This document shows positions 25,640 to 37,942 of a stretch of 64,000 nucleotides of DNA, piece after piece (the stretch's first letter is position 1; every line of letters starts with the position of its first letter). Under the pieces are notes generated by a model that saw nothing but the letters and a program-made list of their open reading frames with translations, did not search any database and had not been told where the DNA came from. The position numbers were made by a program, and so were the translations under genes. This DNA is from Sphagnum magellanicum (lineage: Eukaryota; Streptophyta; Sphagnopsida; Sphagnales; Sphagnaceae). The stretch covers positions 6,695,958 to 6,759,957 of the forward strand of contig CM038913.1 in assembly GCA_021904315.1 (NCBI GenBank). The letters run 5' to 3'.

Positions 25640-26330
25640 CATTCATTAGGGTTTCTTCCATCTCCAAAAATTTCTCCATGGATGGCAAACCACCAACATG
25701 TTCATCTTTATCCTTGAATGGATATTTTGTATATGCTTATAAAAGTTCAAGATTGTCCATGCTCAATTACCACAAGCATCTTAGATATGTGCAAATACTT
25801 GCAATATTGAAGACTCTTTTTTACTTCAATTTGAGAATCAACAATCCCCAACACTTGTTAGGTTACAAATCCAACATTAAAAAAATGTTGTTCATGGGCT
25901 TTCCACCATGCCAATGGATCTAGGTGTTCTTCTTTAATAACTTTTCATATCCTAAAATGGATCAATTTTTTTTCATAACTGACAAGGTCATGTTTACATT
26001 AGTTTCCATGAGATCATACAAACTTGTGAATTCAATAGTTTGGGATGTAAAATTAGGAGCTTTTTCTTTTACCTCAATTGGGTTTTAAAACTTGTATGCA
26101 TAAACAAGGAGGGGGAACAACATTTGTTTCATGTATTCACTTGCAATTTGAAAAGCCCTCTCCTTGTCAACATATTGAATGACAACCACAAACCTTTGTA
26201 AATGGCATTTAACATCATTGTCAACATATTCTAAGGTTTGCATGTTTAAAATGAAATTACAAATGAAAGGAAGGGATCCATAACTTGTACCACCTATTTT
26301 TGCATGTGTTATCATAGGACTTGAAGCTCA
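25640..26330 (-). pseudogene. hAT transposase remnant (C-terminal part)
   Basis: Read on the minus strand, the frame 26315-26085 (SYGSLPFICNFILNMQTLEY, ERAFQIASEYMKQM) is followed, after shifts and stops, by a hAT dimerisation region near 25900-25740. That region contains PLAWWKAHEQ, VLGIVDSQIEV and a broken ISIYK segment. The order of a linker followed by W-H-P/V-IE-type hATC residues is typical of plant hAT transposases. Several in-frame stops make it non-functional. No terminal repeats were found, and it is not closely similar to the hAT-type frame at 43125. Confidence 0.7.
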
Positions 26331-26446
26331 CCATCAAAGTCATGGGCTTCACTAGAGTTAGGTGTCAAGGAATCCATTCACATTTGACATCTAAATGATA
26401 TGGATGTAGCAAGGGGATTAAAAAGAAGCCAATAACCTCAAGTTTG

Positions 26447-26750
26447 TGTTGAGAATTCAAGCTCAACTAATTAAGTTTCATTAGTTACTGGAGTAGGAAA
26501 TCACTTTCACAAGGTTGAATTACTTTCGTTACTTATTTTAGTTTGGTTATTTGTGGTTTGGTCTTTTAGTTAAATACCTTGGTGTTAATGGTTTGGCTCT
26601 CTTTTCTTCATTACACAAGTTTGTGTATTTCATGTGATAAGAACCCTGGAGAGTTCTTGATGTTGTGTTTTGTGTTGTGACCATTATGTTGTAGTCTCTT
26701 TTCAATAAAGATTTATGTTTGCACTTGAGTAGATCTCCTATTTGTTAACA
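26447..26750 (+). repeat. 5' LTR of a Ty1/copia element
   Basis: The 304-bp segment begins TGTTGAGA and ends TTGTTAACA, giving the usual TG...CA ends with short inverted TGTT/AACA termini. It is followed at once by a primer binding site. An AATAAA signal lies near 26704. I did not find a second copy, so this is a one-LTR remnant. Confidence 0.8.
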
Positions 26751-26762
26751 TGGTATCAGAGC
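26751..26762 (+). promoter_or_regulatory. Primer binding site for initiator Met-tRNA
   Basis: TGGTATCAGAGC directly abuts the LTR end. This is the usual plant Ty1/copia site complementary to the 3' end of initiator methionine tRNA. Confidence 0.9.
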
Positions 26763-27654
26763 TTAGGTTGTTGAATGAGAAAGTAAAAAGAAATCTAGAG
26801 CTAGAAAGTTTCTAGAACTAGAGCTTGAGAGTCTCTAGTAATATCATAGGAGTTTATCAAGTGCAAAAGAGAAATGGGGAAAGGAAAGAATGTGAAGAGA
26901 AAGAAAAGAAAATAGGTGAGAGGAGATCAACATATCAAAGTTATGGAAATCAGATCTTTAAATCTAGATCTAGATCTATTGTGAAAAGATCTTGGAGTGA
27001 AACTTGGAGATAAAACACTTCTATTCTCAATTTTTCAAAAGAAAATGATATGTTTTGTGACATTATGAGCTTTTGAAAACTCTGTGCTAGATCTGGTTTT
27101 TTGGTCATATCTCCTTTGTTTGAGCTTTTTTGGATCTGCAGCTTTGGGATCTTATAGATCATATAAGAATATATGTGTGAGAGAAATTTCATGTCATTTG
27201 AATTTGTATTGAGAAATATCCAAGCATCTAAAGTTTTAGTCTCAATTTTGAAGTCAGTTTCTTTTGAAAGTGATATCTCTTTGTGGTCATAATCAATAGA
27301 GTTGAAACTTTGAGAAGATATAAAAGACATATATCTAATATGTCCCCCAAAATCTCAAGGATTTTGGAGTTGTTGAAAGCGAGTTGTAAGCCATTTTGTG
27401 TTCAGGTCCCAGTTTGAGGTGACTTCAAGGAAGTAGCAAGATCTCTCATTTTATGAAGTTAAATGAACTAACATTTTGAAAGAAAGTAGTAGACATAGTT
27501 TTTCATGTTTCACCAGAATTTCAAATCGATCCAAGGTCATATGTGTGTGGAGTAGCTTTGCAAAGTTGCTGTGATAGAAGTTTGTTTTGAGAAGACATCA
27601 AAACAAAGTTTGGAAGTGGAGCAAATACAACTTGGGAGAACTTAAAGAAAGGAG

Positions 27655-29610
27655 TTTGAAGATTTAGTGGCCGTGACCTTAAATGGACTTGGAAAAGACT
27701 ATAGGTAGTTCTGTACTTCAATTGCAATTCGAGAAACATTTCCCAACTTCCAAGACTTAATAACACTACTTATAAATGAAGAGATGAGAATTGTTGGTAC
27801 TTCATCCAATGGAGGATCACAAGAAAGTGTTTTTTATTCAAATACCAATAGAGGTAGAGGTAGAGGTAGAGGTGGTAAAACCTCGTTTCAAGGTCGACAC
27901 GGAAATTCGCATGGTGGACATCATCAACATGAAGGTCAGTTTCATGGAGGTGGACGAAGAAACTTTGGAAGAAGAGGAAGTCGAAGAAGTCGTGGAGGTC
28001 ATGGTGGAAGTCATCGAAGTCAACAACCAAATAACGATTCAAATTGCTACTACTGCAGGAAACCTAGGCACATGGTAAAAAACTGTTATCAAAGGGAGCA
28101 TGATGCATGAAATGGAAAGCTGCAACAAGGGAATTATGCATCAACTAGTAATCAAGATGATGAGCAACTGTTTGTGATGTAGCACATGGCAAATTCAATG
28201 ATAGGAGGTGTATTAGACAACAATGTCTGGTATGTGGATTCTGGAGCTTTAAACCACATGACTAGTCATGGAGAATGGTTTAAATACACAAAGGATTTGA
28301 AGACACCAGGGTTTGTGGAAACTGGTGATGACACTACACATCCCATCACACATATTGGCAAAGTGCCATCGTCCATGCAAGATGGGCAAACAAAGTATTT
28401 GAAAAATGTACTTCATGTTCCAACCATAACAAAAAATTTGGTTTCCGTAGGCCAGATGGTGGAACAAGGTTTACATGTGACATTCAACCCAAATGGATGT
28501 TTTGTGGAAAACATGAAGAACCAAGGCAAATTGATTGCAAAAGGGGAAAGAAATGGACGAATGTTCACCTTGGATGTGAACATGCCTAAGGTGAATTCCA
28601 TGTTATTCACACATGGAAAAGGAGTTGGAGACATTGGAATTTGGCACAAGCAAGTTGGCCATGTTAATCTCCAACATCTTAAGCTCATGGAAAAACAAAA
28701 ACTTGTTGGAAATCTTCCCAAATTTAGAGCACAAGAGGTGATGTCAGAGGTTTGTGAAGCATGTCAATTGGGGAAGCAAGCTAGGCATCCATTCCCAACT
28801 CAAACAACTCATGTAAGTTCCAAACCTTTGGAAATGATCCACTCAGATGTGTGGACCACGAAGATAGAATCCATTGGAGGATGCAAGTACTACGTGAGTT
28901 TCATTGATGACCACACAAGGAAGGTGTGGGTCTACTTCATGAAACACAAAGGTGAAGTGTTTCAACATTTTTTGAATTTCAAAGCAATGGTGGAAAAGGA
29001 AAAGGGTGTGAGCATCAAATGCTTAAGGTCCAATGGAGGGGGAGAATATTTTTCAAATGAATTTAGTGAGTACTTGAAGGAGCATGGGATTCCAAGGAAA
29101 TACTCATGTAGTTATTCCCCACAGCAGAATGGAGTTGTTGAAAGGAAAAACATGCACATTGCAGAAATAACATGTGCCATGTTGAATGAGAAGAATTTGT
29201 TAAATTATTTTTGGGTTGAAGCGGTAGCAACTGCAGTCTACATCATGAATCGAACACCCACAGCGGCAGTTCATGGCATGACACCTGAAGAAAAATTCAC
29301 AGGCAAAAAACCCGATGTTTCACACCTCAAAGTGTTTGGTTGCATTGCATACAAGCATGTTCCTGACGAAAAGAGATCAAAATTAGACCCAAAAGCTGAG
29401 AAGTGTATTTTCATTAGATATTCCTCAGAACAAAAAGGATATAGATGCTTCAATCTTTCCATTCGAAAGTTGCAAGTGAGTAGAGATGTTGTGTTTGATG
29501 AGATGGTTAGCTGGTACTCACCATTGAAGATAGCAGAAGATGGAAAGGCTAGAAATGGTGGTGTTTCATCAAATCTGGAACAAAAATCACAATTAATTAG
29601 TGGACCATAG
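27655..29610 (+). pseudogene. Ty1/copia gag-protease-integrase frame, truncated before reverse transcriptase
   Basis: One reading frame carries the element's proteins with three in-frame stops: TAG at 27706, TGA at 28108 and TAG at 28180. Gag is represented by its C-terminal part, with LVAVTLNGLGKDY and FPNFQDLITLLINEE, then a Gly/Arg/His-rich tract and a CCHC zinc knuckle with CYYC, H and C near 28048-28090. From 28186 come the protease (WYVDSGALNHM), the GAG pre-integrase zinc region (WHKQVGH and CEACQLGK) and the integrase core. The first catalytic Asp is in HSDVW. The expected second Asp is replaced in LRSNGGGEY. The Glu is kept in VVERKN. The frame stops at 29610 with no reverse transcriptase, RNase H or 3' LTR after it. 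The leader 26763-27650 holds no clear N-terminal Gag. Confidence 0.88.
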
Positions 29611-32600
29611 GAGCCTTCAATTAGTGGGTCCAAGTTTTTCTAGCAACAATGTGAACAATTTTAGATTGGAGATGTCTAGATGTTTAAGATCTTATGAATG
29701 TGCAGTAGTACTATAAGTTGATTCCTAAATTGGGTCCATGTGTCTTTTGAAATTAAAGTGCATTTCTTATCTAAACCAAATAAAAATTCCTACTTATTCA
29801 TCTTTTGTTTTTTTTGTTTTCCTCTTTAACAATTGTTACCCATACACTTAATGTCATGTGTTGTAGATATTCCAGATTTTTTCATCCAACAATAAAATTA
29901 CCATCTTCATTTTTTCAAGAACAATGATACTTTTAACATCTTACACAATTTGTATGTTGTGAAAGAGCCTTTTAGTTACAAAATTTTGAAAACTTGATTC
30001 AAAATTTAGCCCATTAGTATTGGAAGAATTTTGCATACCCTACCTAACATGTTTATGCAATTGAAATATTTTTTCATCCATGGCATTTTGTTGTGGCTTC
30101 TATGTTTGTTCCAATTTCATTTTTGCTACTTCACTTATAGGTGTTCAAAGAAGTCAATGTGGTAGATAAACATGTCAACCTTATTGCATTTAGGTCCTTG
30201 CACACCATTGACAATTGAATCATTTTGAAAAATTTACTTACACTTTGAATGAATATTTTGCATTGCCAACTTTAAATTACCTAGTTGAAGGATATGTTAA
30301 GTTATACATGTGGAATGTTAAAAAGAAAACAAATTATCACATGAATTATCATGTTTAGTTGCATCCTCATGCCTTCTCACAATGCCAAGTATTGAACTAA
30401 AAAATTAAATAAATATATGGTATCAAAATTTAAAAATTATAATTAAATTTAAGGTGGCTTAAATATGTACATATTAGAAAATTAAATAATAATGAGATGG
30501 GGAATAAAAAATTCCTTCACATAGGACTACAAATAATGCAAAATTTTAACACTTAGTGTCCACCTTGAGGTCAAGATTCATTTTCTTTGAATGCCAACCT
30601 GTATCATTTAGAGGTTTTTGAAAGGTTGATGATGGAAAAAAATGGATTTGGGTTCAATCACAATAAAAGGAGCCAAATCACTTGTTGATTGCAATGAAAA
30701 ATTTGTATCTCTACTATTTTGAAAAATCACCAATAATTATATATGATGAATTATTTGTTCATATTTTGGGGTTTTGCTTGTTTATTCATGAAATTAATAT
30801 CCTACAAATTTGGAGTCATTTCACTATGTTATTAGAATCCTTTAAGGTGTAGTCATGGTAACACAACAAATGTAAATAGTGCTTGATGTTCCATGTTATT
30901 GAAAACATAATTTAATTTTGTGTTGAAATTGTAGGATTTACATGTATGATAACATTCATAATATATCATGGAACTTGTGAATAAACTTGAAAATAATCAA
31001 ATGAATAAAAAATAAAATACACTAATAAAATATTGTAACCAGTGCTTTTAAGTAATAAAAAAACATGTTTAATAGTTTGAATTGTTTGTAAATGACATAT
31101 GTTTGACAAATTTTCAATGCAAGCCTTATCAAAGTATTATTAAAAAAAAATCATGATTTTAAAATATTTTCTCTAAAAACTTTTATGGAATATTTTAAGA
31201 ATAAAACAATCCAAAATGTAGTTCCAAAGGGGCAGATGTGGCTCATGTTATTGTGTTTGCACCCTTTATCATACACAAAACATTTGTTGATAGGTCTTTT
31301 TAAGGATTCTAAAATTTGAATGTGCATTTTGTTACTCAATTGTTCACCAAATGTTTTCGAATTTATTATGGGCTTTAATATACTTCATAGAAGGGCCACA
31401 TGTGTTTATATTTTTAAATGCATATGTATTGAATCCTTGGAACGGATGTTATTAATTTTGATTTTATACGTCCTTAATGGTTAAAAAGGTTCAAAATTTG
31501 TATTCATGGTTAAAACAAAAATGTACATTTGACTATAATCTATGTCTTCATGCAAATGAAATAAAATAAAATAATAATATGGGTCATGTTTGGTCTCAAT
31601 ATTGATATTTAGTCCTAGAAATTACATTTAAAATACAAATTTGATATTTAATAAACTAATACATGCAAAACATGTGTAAATGCAATCCTTGGGAAGGATT
31701 TTGACCTTGGCACCCGTGGCTCCTTTTACCGTGAATGGACCCATTTAGTTGGGAAAATTAAAAGTTTTGATGAATGGGAAAATCTTTTATTAAATTGGGC
31801 TCAATTTCTTTGAAGAATCACATGAAACAAAAAAAAAAACCTTCAAAATTTCCATTGAAACAACAACATTTTCACAAGATTTGCATCCATTGTGCAACTC
31901 CTTTAAATGCCTTCTATGTGGAAAAGGGGCTAATTTCTTGAGTTTTCATCAATTGCGCAATTTCCTTGGTTTCAACAACTTCCCTAAGGAAGTGCAAGGG
32001 AACATAGCCATTTCCCCAAATTTTCATCCATTATTCAACTTTGTTGCATGCTTTGATTTATTTGTATTTATATTGATTGTGCAAGTTCCTTGAACATCTT
32101 GCTTAGGAATTGTGGCCAACTTCTTTAGGTTTTCATCCAAACTTCCATAAATGTCTCCCTTGAAAAATTAGTACCAAGGTTTTTCAATTTCATTAATTTT
32201 GCAACTATTTCAAATGCTTTCATTTTCCTTGATTTACATCCTTTGTGCAAGTTTTGAAAATGTTTTCCTTAGGCTAGTGTGGAGAAGATTCTTTGAATTT
32301 TTATTTGTTGTGCAACTTTCCAAAAATTCTAAAACATTTTACATAAACTGGATATTAGTGAAAATAAAACAATGTTAAAAAACCTTCCATTAAATTTGGA
32401 CCTTCATCCCTCATTTACAAGAATCAACTCTAAACCAATGGACCATGCATACATCCTCTAATGAGATGTTATGTTGTGCACTTGTATGTTGACGCCTATA
32501 ACCATTGTTATCATCACACTCACACACATAACATATAAATACCCTAAAATGATACACCATATCCACACACTAGCCAACGTGGGTTGCAATTTTCTTTGTT

Positions 32601-34660
32601 ATGTAAATGTTTTGGTTTTCTATGTTTTGGGCTTGGATTCCTGTGTTGTTCCAGGTGAATTAGTTTTTGAATCACCAAAAGTGATTTGAGATCACACAAA
32701 ATGGGGTTATATTTCATAACAAATATTTCAAACCTCGTTCACATTTGAACTAGTTCAAAATTAAATAATTAACTTAACTAACCTAGTTTATCCCTAACTA
32801 ACTAAGACCTAATTGAACAATTAAACTAACAAACTTGACAACTAAGATATCTAAACATTCTTCTAATTTGATTAAAACATCAAATACATTCAAACTTGTA
32901 AGCATATCCAAAGTGGTGGAGATTAAGTTGCATCTAATTCATTACATTTGTTTAATGTTTGCCTACATCAACTTTCAATATAACTGAAGCAATTTTTTTA
33001 GAATGTCAAGTTGTAGTCAAAGAACTTTTGCATTAAAATGCACTCATGTTAAGTTATCACCTTTAAAAATAAATACACAAACTACACTTGTTGGCAAGTT
33101 TCATTGTTCTATACCCACTAAATAAAGCTAATTTCAAAGAAAACATTGGGAAATACAAGATATGGTGTTGTTTTGTAATTTTCAAATCAAATACATTTCC
33201 TTTAAGTTGTACATTACTAAACACAATTACTAAATATATATATATATATTTTTTCCAACCTACTATATGATTATTGTATTGAATAAATTCAAAAGTACTC
33301 CAGTTGTGATCATATGCAAAAAGGACAACAACTTGGTTCAATATCTTCAATTGCAGGATCTTTAACATTACCAAAACCACTCTTAATTAGAGAAATCATG
33401 ATTGATATTTATCATAAAGATTCAAGATTCAGGCCACAAATGTGAAATGCTTAGGGGTGAATATTTATTGTTTGAAAATGTGTTTTATGTTCATAATGAG
33501 GGATACTAAGTTGGATAAGTTGTATACCCGAAAATAATCCTCTTCCATTTGTCAAGAGTAAAAATACTCATCATATACCCTTAATCTAATTCTTGCCAAA
33601 TAGGAGATGATTTTAAGGGATCAGGGAAACATGGACTCATAATTTGGGATGTTGTAAAAGGTTATGATTCAAAAGAAACATTGAGCATTGAGGGGACACC
33701 ATCACAAAGGAGGGTAAAAGGGAAGGTTTCTTAATCTCTTCAAAAAGCCTAGATACCTCATCTACAAAAATCTTGGGCTTCAAGACATCCCTTTCTTTCT
33801 AATGCACATTTCCCCAACACCTTTTACAAAATTTGTTGTTGTCACATTATTTATTTTGTGAATGAGACTATCAACTTTGTGGAAGCTAATTTCATGCAAT
33901 TTCCATCCATTGTTTTTTTTTCTTGGTGAAAATTTGCCACTTTTTGACAAAGAAATTGGGATTTTAAAACATGTAAATTCAAATTTTTTTACATTTTATT
34001 TTTGGCTTAAACTTCTCCAAAATTTTCAGTATCAAGAAAATCAAAGAAAATAAATTGCATCCATCTATTTTGATTTTGCTAATGGGTTGTTAATAGGTAT
34101 GTGCATCATTAAGATCGGCAGCTACATTTTCAACAATGTTGTCCATTGATGGAAAATGATTACCATAAGGAAGGACTATTGTTAATTAAAGAAGAAAAAT
34201 GGATTGACTAATTTAATTCAGGAATCACACCAAACGGGTCAATGTTCTTCATGTCCAAAAGTTCAATTCTTATGAGTGACAAATTACTAGATTAGGTCAT
34301 ATGATATAACAATGTATTTGAACAAGAAGTTATAAAAGCAAAGGACTTGTTGCATTATTTATTTGGCGAATTTTGACCTCTTGGCAAATATTTGTGTCAT
34401 AAATTCAAAAAAATTTAAGAAAGAATTCACCAGCTTTTTGAGAAGGTTTTGTTTTTTGGGAGGAAAATTTCATCACATTTCGACCCAGTTTTGAGTTTTG
34501 AAACAATTTTTTTCCTCCATTTTTTTTTTCACAATAATTTTGAAAATATTCCTATCACCAATTAATGTCAAATCTTTCTTGGGATGCTAGCAAATGATGT
34601 TACATAAAAAATTTGCACAAAGAAGAGAACATTGCAAAAAGAGAACATTACAAGAAAGAT
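29611..34660. other. Gene-free AT-rich stretch
   Basis: I see no supported gene. A diverged tandem pattern at about 31870-32320 repeats a TTTTCATCCATTGTGCAA-like core every 90-130 bases. A TA run lies at 33235-33249. Open frames at 32471-32689 and 33063-33380 are unrecognised and AT-biased. Confidence 0.4.
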
Positions 34661-34693
34661 CAATTTCTTAATGATCATTGATGATGGGAGTCA

Positions 34694-35293
34694 ATGACAA
34701 ATGTGAAAGAGCCTGATAAGCAAGGAATCAAAGAGACTTCTAGGGAGAAAGAGATCAGTAGTGATCCAGAAGGTAAGGAATCCATTATTAAAAAGCCACC
34801 AAATCCAAAGGTGAAAGAGCCTTGGCTTTCACCCTTTGATAATGTCCTTCGAGAACATACACCCACAATTCCTAGAGCTAGGAAATGGGAGAAAGCTGAA
34901 TGCCCAAGACTCCCAAAAGCTCTTTCTGCACCAGCAACACCAACATTGCGATCAAGATCTTCTTCACCTGTAACCAATTCCCGTTCTCCATCTCCATCAA
35001 GCAAGCGCTCTAGATCGCCGGCTAGCTTAACATCATGTTGGGGTGCTTGCAGTGGATCTAGAGCAATCAGCAAGAAAAAAATGGCCAGAAGGAAACTCCG
35101 TGTTGTTCAATCCCCCAAGAAAAAGAAGAAACTTGTCAGGTTACCATCTTCCCCAATTCACCTGCCTCCCAAAAACTACAGTTTCTTTCATAGCAAGTAT
35201 CCAAGAGTCCCACTCACTATAGGTGTAATGCCTCCTTTACCCATGGGAATTCCAACAAAATCAATTTGTGAAGAAAACAAAGTCTTGTGCTAA
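34694..35293 (+). CDS. SR-rich open reading frame of unknown function
   Basis: A 199-codon frame starts at an ATG and encodes a basic, Ser/Pro/Arg-rich protein. Residues about 1-60 are charged (EKEISSDPEGKE, KVKEPWLSPFDN), 75-115 form an RS-type tract (RSRSSSPVTNSRSPSPSSKR), and 125-150 are rich in Lys and Arg (KKKMARRKLR, SPKKKKKLV). It has no recognisable domain. It is more G+C-rich than its surroundings. It could be a small expressed protein, a terminal exon of a longer gene, or part of a mobile element, since it is followed by strong inverted repeats. RS tracts occur in splicing-related proteins, but I would not assign that role from composition alone. Confidence 0.35.
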   Translation: MTNVKEPDKQGIKETSREKEISSDPEGKESIIKKPPNPKVKEPWLSPFDNVLREHTPTIPRARKWEKAECPRLPKALSAPATPTLRSRSSSPVTNSRSPSPSSKRSRSPASLTSCWGACSGSRAISKKKMARRKLRVVQSPKKKKKLVRLPSSPIHLPPKNYSFFHSKYPRVPLTIGVMPPLPMGIPTKSICEENKVLC

Positions 35294-35544
35294 GATGGAG
35301 AGAAGGCTAGGTACCCAATCAAAGGAGATAAGACACAAGAATACCTCAAAGTCCTCATAAAACTCATCCACATAACACAAACTTGGTGTATCTTTTGTAT
35401 GCATCTTCCAAGTGCCTATTGGAGAGGCAGCCTAATAGCTATTTGTAAAGCACTTAGAGTAATTTTTGACTCTCCTTGGAGGGCACCTTACCTTTGTGAA
35501 TATCCCTCCAAGAAAAGAGGAGGTGATGTTTTGGTTACTTCATA

Positions 35545-35637
35545 AGAGTGGGAGGGACCTTTACACCTATAAGTAGGAGTAGCTCCTCATCAAGAGGAGC
35601 TACTCCTACTTATAGGTGTAAAGGTCCCTCCCACTCT
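35545..35637. repeat. Perfect 44-bp inverted repeat with 5-base loop
   Basis: Arms 35545-35588 and 35594-35637 are exact reverse complements. Each contains GAGTGGGAGGGACC and ACACCTATAAGTAGGAG. Perfect identity implies a recent origin or active maintenance. Confidence 0.95.
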
Positions 35638-35881
35638 TTCAGAATAGCCATAAGAACCCTCTTCCTCTTACACCTCATGATTTACAAATGTTTAAAGAAA
35701 ACATTTGCCTTGTGCTTTACAATGGGTAAAGCACACAAGTAAGAGACACAAGTGAGAAACATTCCCCAAAACGTGGGTCGGGCTCAGTTATCACCGAGAA
35801 TCCTAGCCCCTTATTTTGGGAATGTCCTCACCCTAACACTTTAGGGTACATGAATATCCCTTTGAGAAAAGAGGAGGGATC

Positions 35882-35965
35882 TTACACCTACTCCTTAAGA
35901 GTGGGAAGGAAATTATGCCTAGTTATAGGTGTAAGATCCCTCCCACTCTTAAGAAGTAGGTGTAA
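35882..35965. repeat. Second inverted repeat of the same family
   Basis: Arms 35882-35906 and 35941-35965 pair at 24 of 25 positions. The spacer holds another GGTGTAAG box. The motifs GAGTGGGA and TTACACCTA are shared with the palindrome at 35545, and a third related motif lies at 36793-36820. Confidence 0.85.
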
Positions 35966-36483
35966 AAACCTTCCCTCCCTATTCATTGTGATCAAAAGTG
36001 TAGGATGACACCCGAGGGCAAGGATGTTTTCAAAGTAACAACCCTAAGGTGTCAATTGAAGGAGGGAATTGTATATTGTTTGCCCCCAATCTAAGGAGGT
36101 TATCCATGCAATGACCCGATGGAGAATTTTTTCCATTTTTTCTCATGATACTCATAGGGCATTCTTGGTGTTTTAGATTTCACTACGATGCTTTCATTGT
36201 TGCTAGTAAACCATTCATACATTCTTTCAAATCTTGTGCAAATCTTATGTAATAAATATGAAATTTCAATATTTAAAACCATGTTTCTGTAAAATTTGTT
36301 AACATTGTGAATAATTGTATCATGTCAAAGATATTACTCAAAGACATGTGTCCAAGAGTTCATAAACTTAGGATTAAGTTGGCTTAGTTCACCTTAAGTG
36401 CACCTTAAGCTTATGATTAAAACCGCAGCAAACCCATAAAAAAATGTTCAATATTCAAAACTTGAACACTAAAAGAAGGCAAC

Positions 36484-37780
36484 ATGGTTGGATTAAATTT
36501 GGCAGGAAGTCGCGGTGTACCATATCATAGTATGAATTTGACAAATGATGTATGGGAACAAACCTTTACTCGAATGGAACTGAGACAGTTGCTTCCTCAG
36601 TTTACTTGCCAAACACCCACCAATGTAGCAACAAAGTTTGTTTGGAGCTCATTAAGTAAGAATCAACCTTCTTTGAGTCCTTATAGTACTCATAAAGCAC
36701 TCCAGAAATTTCCTCATGTATTTGGAGGCTACCTTATATCCACGATTATCTCTCCTAAAACAAAAACAGGGATATGATGCCATCGGTCCTTGAGAGTGGG
36801 AGAGATCTTACACTTATAAGAAGGTTTATAAGAAGTTTATTTAGCTTCATAAAGTTTATAAGAGGTTTATAAGAAGTTTGTTCATCGGTTCAAGACCCTT
36901 CCACCATTTGGAGAACAAACTGTTCTTTCCATTGGGGAAGGCCTGCTCCCAGTGGCCTCCCCTAATTTTCAGGCCTACACCCGCAAGGCTGCAACCCTCA
37001 AATTAGGGGAGGCCCTTGGGAGCAGGCTTTTCCCTATACCTAAGTGGTACAGATGCGAATTGGACACTACAATTCAATTCAAACAATGAGCAATGATCAC
37101 ACCAGCTTGTCAATAGTTTCATTGCATGTTGAAACTAGATTTGAAAGAAATTTGGTTTGGAAGTTTTGTCAAACTATGCACAGGCTTGGTTTTGGCAGTG
37201 GGTGTTTTAGGGGAGAGAAGAAAATTTGATTTGATCAGTTGCAGAGATGTGTTCAATTAATTGATAGTTATAAGACTGCTGCAAAGTGGTGTTGTGTTTT
37301 TTGTGGTCAGTTGTGAGATCCCAAATAGAATTGAAGACAAATCGACAAGAGAGGGATGGATACAATGGCAACATGAAATGCAACATTTGCTTGTAAATCA
37401 CACTTTGGCTAAACTCAAGACTCAACAAATTATGCACAAAATAAAGTTTTTGAGATGGTTAAAGAGATCAGTGCAAAATGCACAACCATCTTTCAGCTTC
37501 AATGTAACAGATTGAGCAAACAAGGGTACTTGATATGATCAAGACAAATCCTGTATTGAATCAAAGAATGACAAAGTGAAGAACATATGGAAAGTGAAAA
37601 TTTTCTACTCACTGAACTTACTGCATGGATTGTTCATTCCATGCCGAACAAGACAATCAGAGCAGCAGAGTTTATTCAATCAGGCAAAACCATTGAAATA
37701 CAGGAGCGTCTCTTGAAGATCCATCAAAGATTAATCTGTTTGGCTCAAAACACAAAATTTTCAAGAAGTTGACACTGAAG
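36484..37780 (+). other. Unrecognised partly open stretch
   Basis: Open pieces at 36484-36777 (MVGLNLAGSRGVPYHS), 37044-37229, 37261-37515 (REGWIQWQHEMQHLLVNHTL) and 37587-37772 (TELTAWIVHSMPNKTIRAAE) have ordinary amino-acid composition but no family I recognise. They could be exons or decayed coding DNA. No splice pattern was convincing. Confidence 0.2.
36934..37034. repeat. 35-bp imperfect inverted repeat
   Basis: Arms 36934-36968 and 37000-37034 pair at about 31 of 35 positions. They share GCCTGCTCCCA and GGCCTCCCCTAATTT. The 31-base loop is G+C-rich compared with its surroundings. Confidence 0.85.
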
Positions 37781-37942
37781 ATATTGCATTGGAAAAGTGT
37801 TTAAAATTGGGAATTCAATCATCTCAAATCAAAACAAATGAAGTTTGAACCACCTGGAATATATATACAATTGGCAACAGAAGGTGGACCAGGTATAATT
37901 GGAACCCTACTATGGGTCAGTGTACACTTTGGTTGTTCAAGT

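Noticed and set aside
27784..28078. Second and third frames across the Gag Gly/Arg tract
   Set aside because: Shadows of the purine-rich gag coding sequence; only the frame shared with protease and integrase carries the zinc knuckle.
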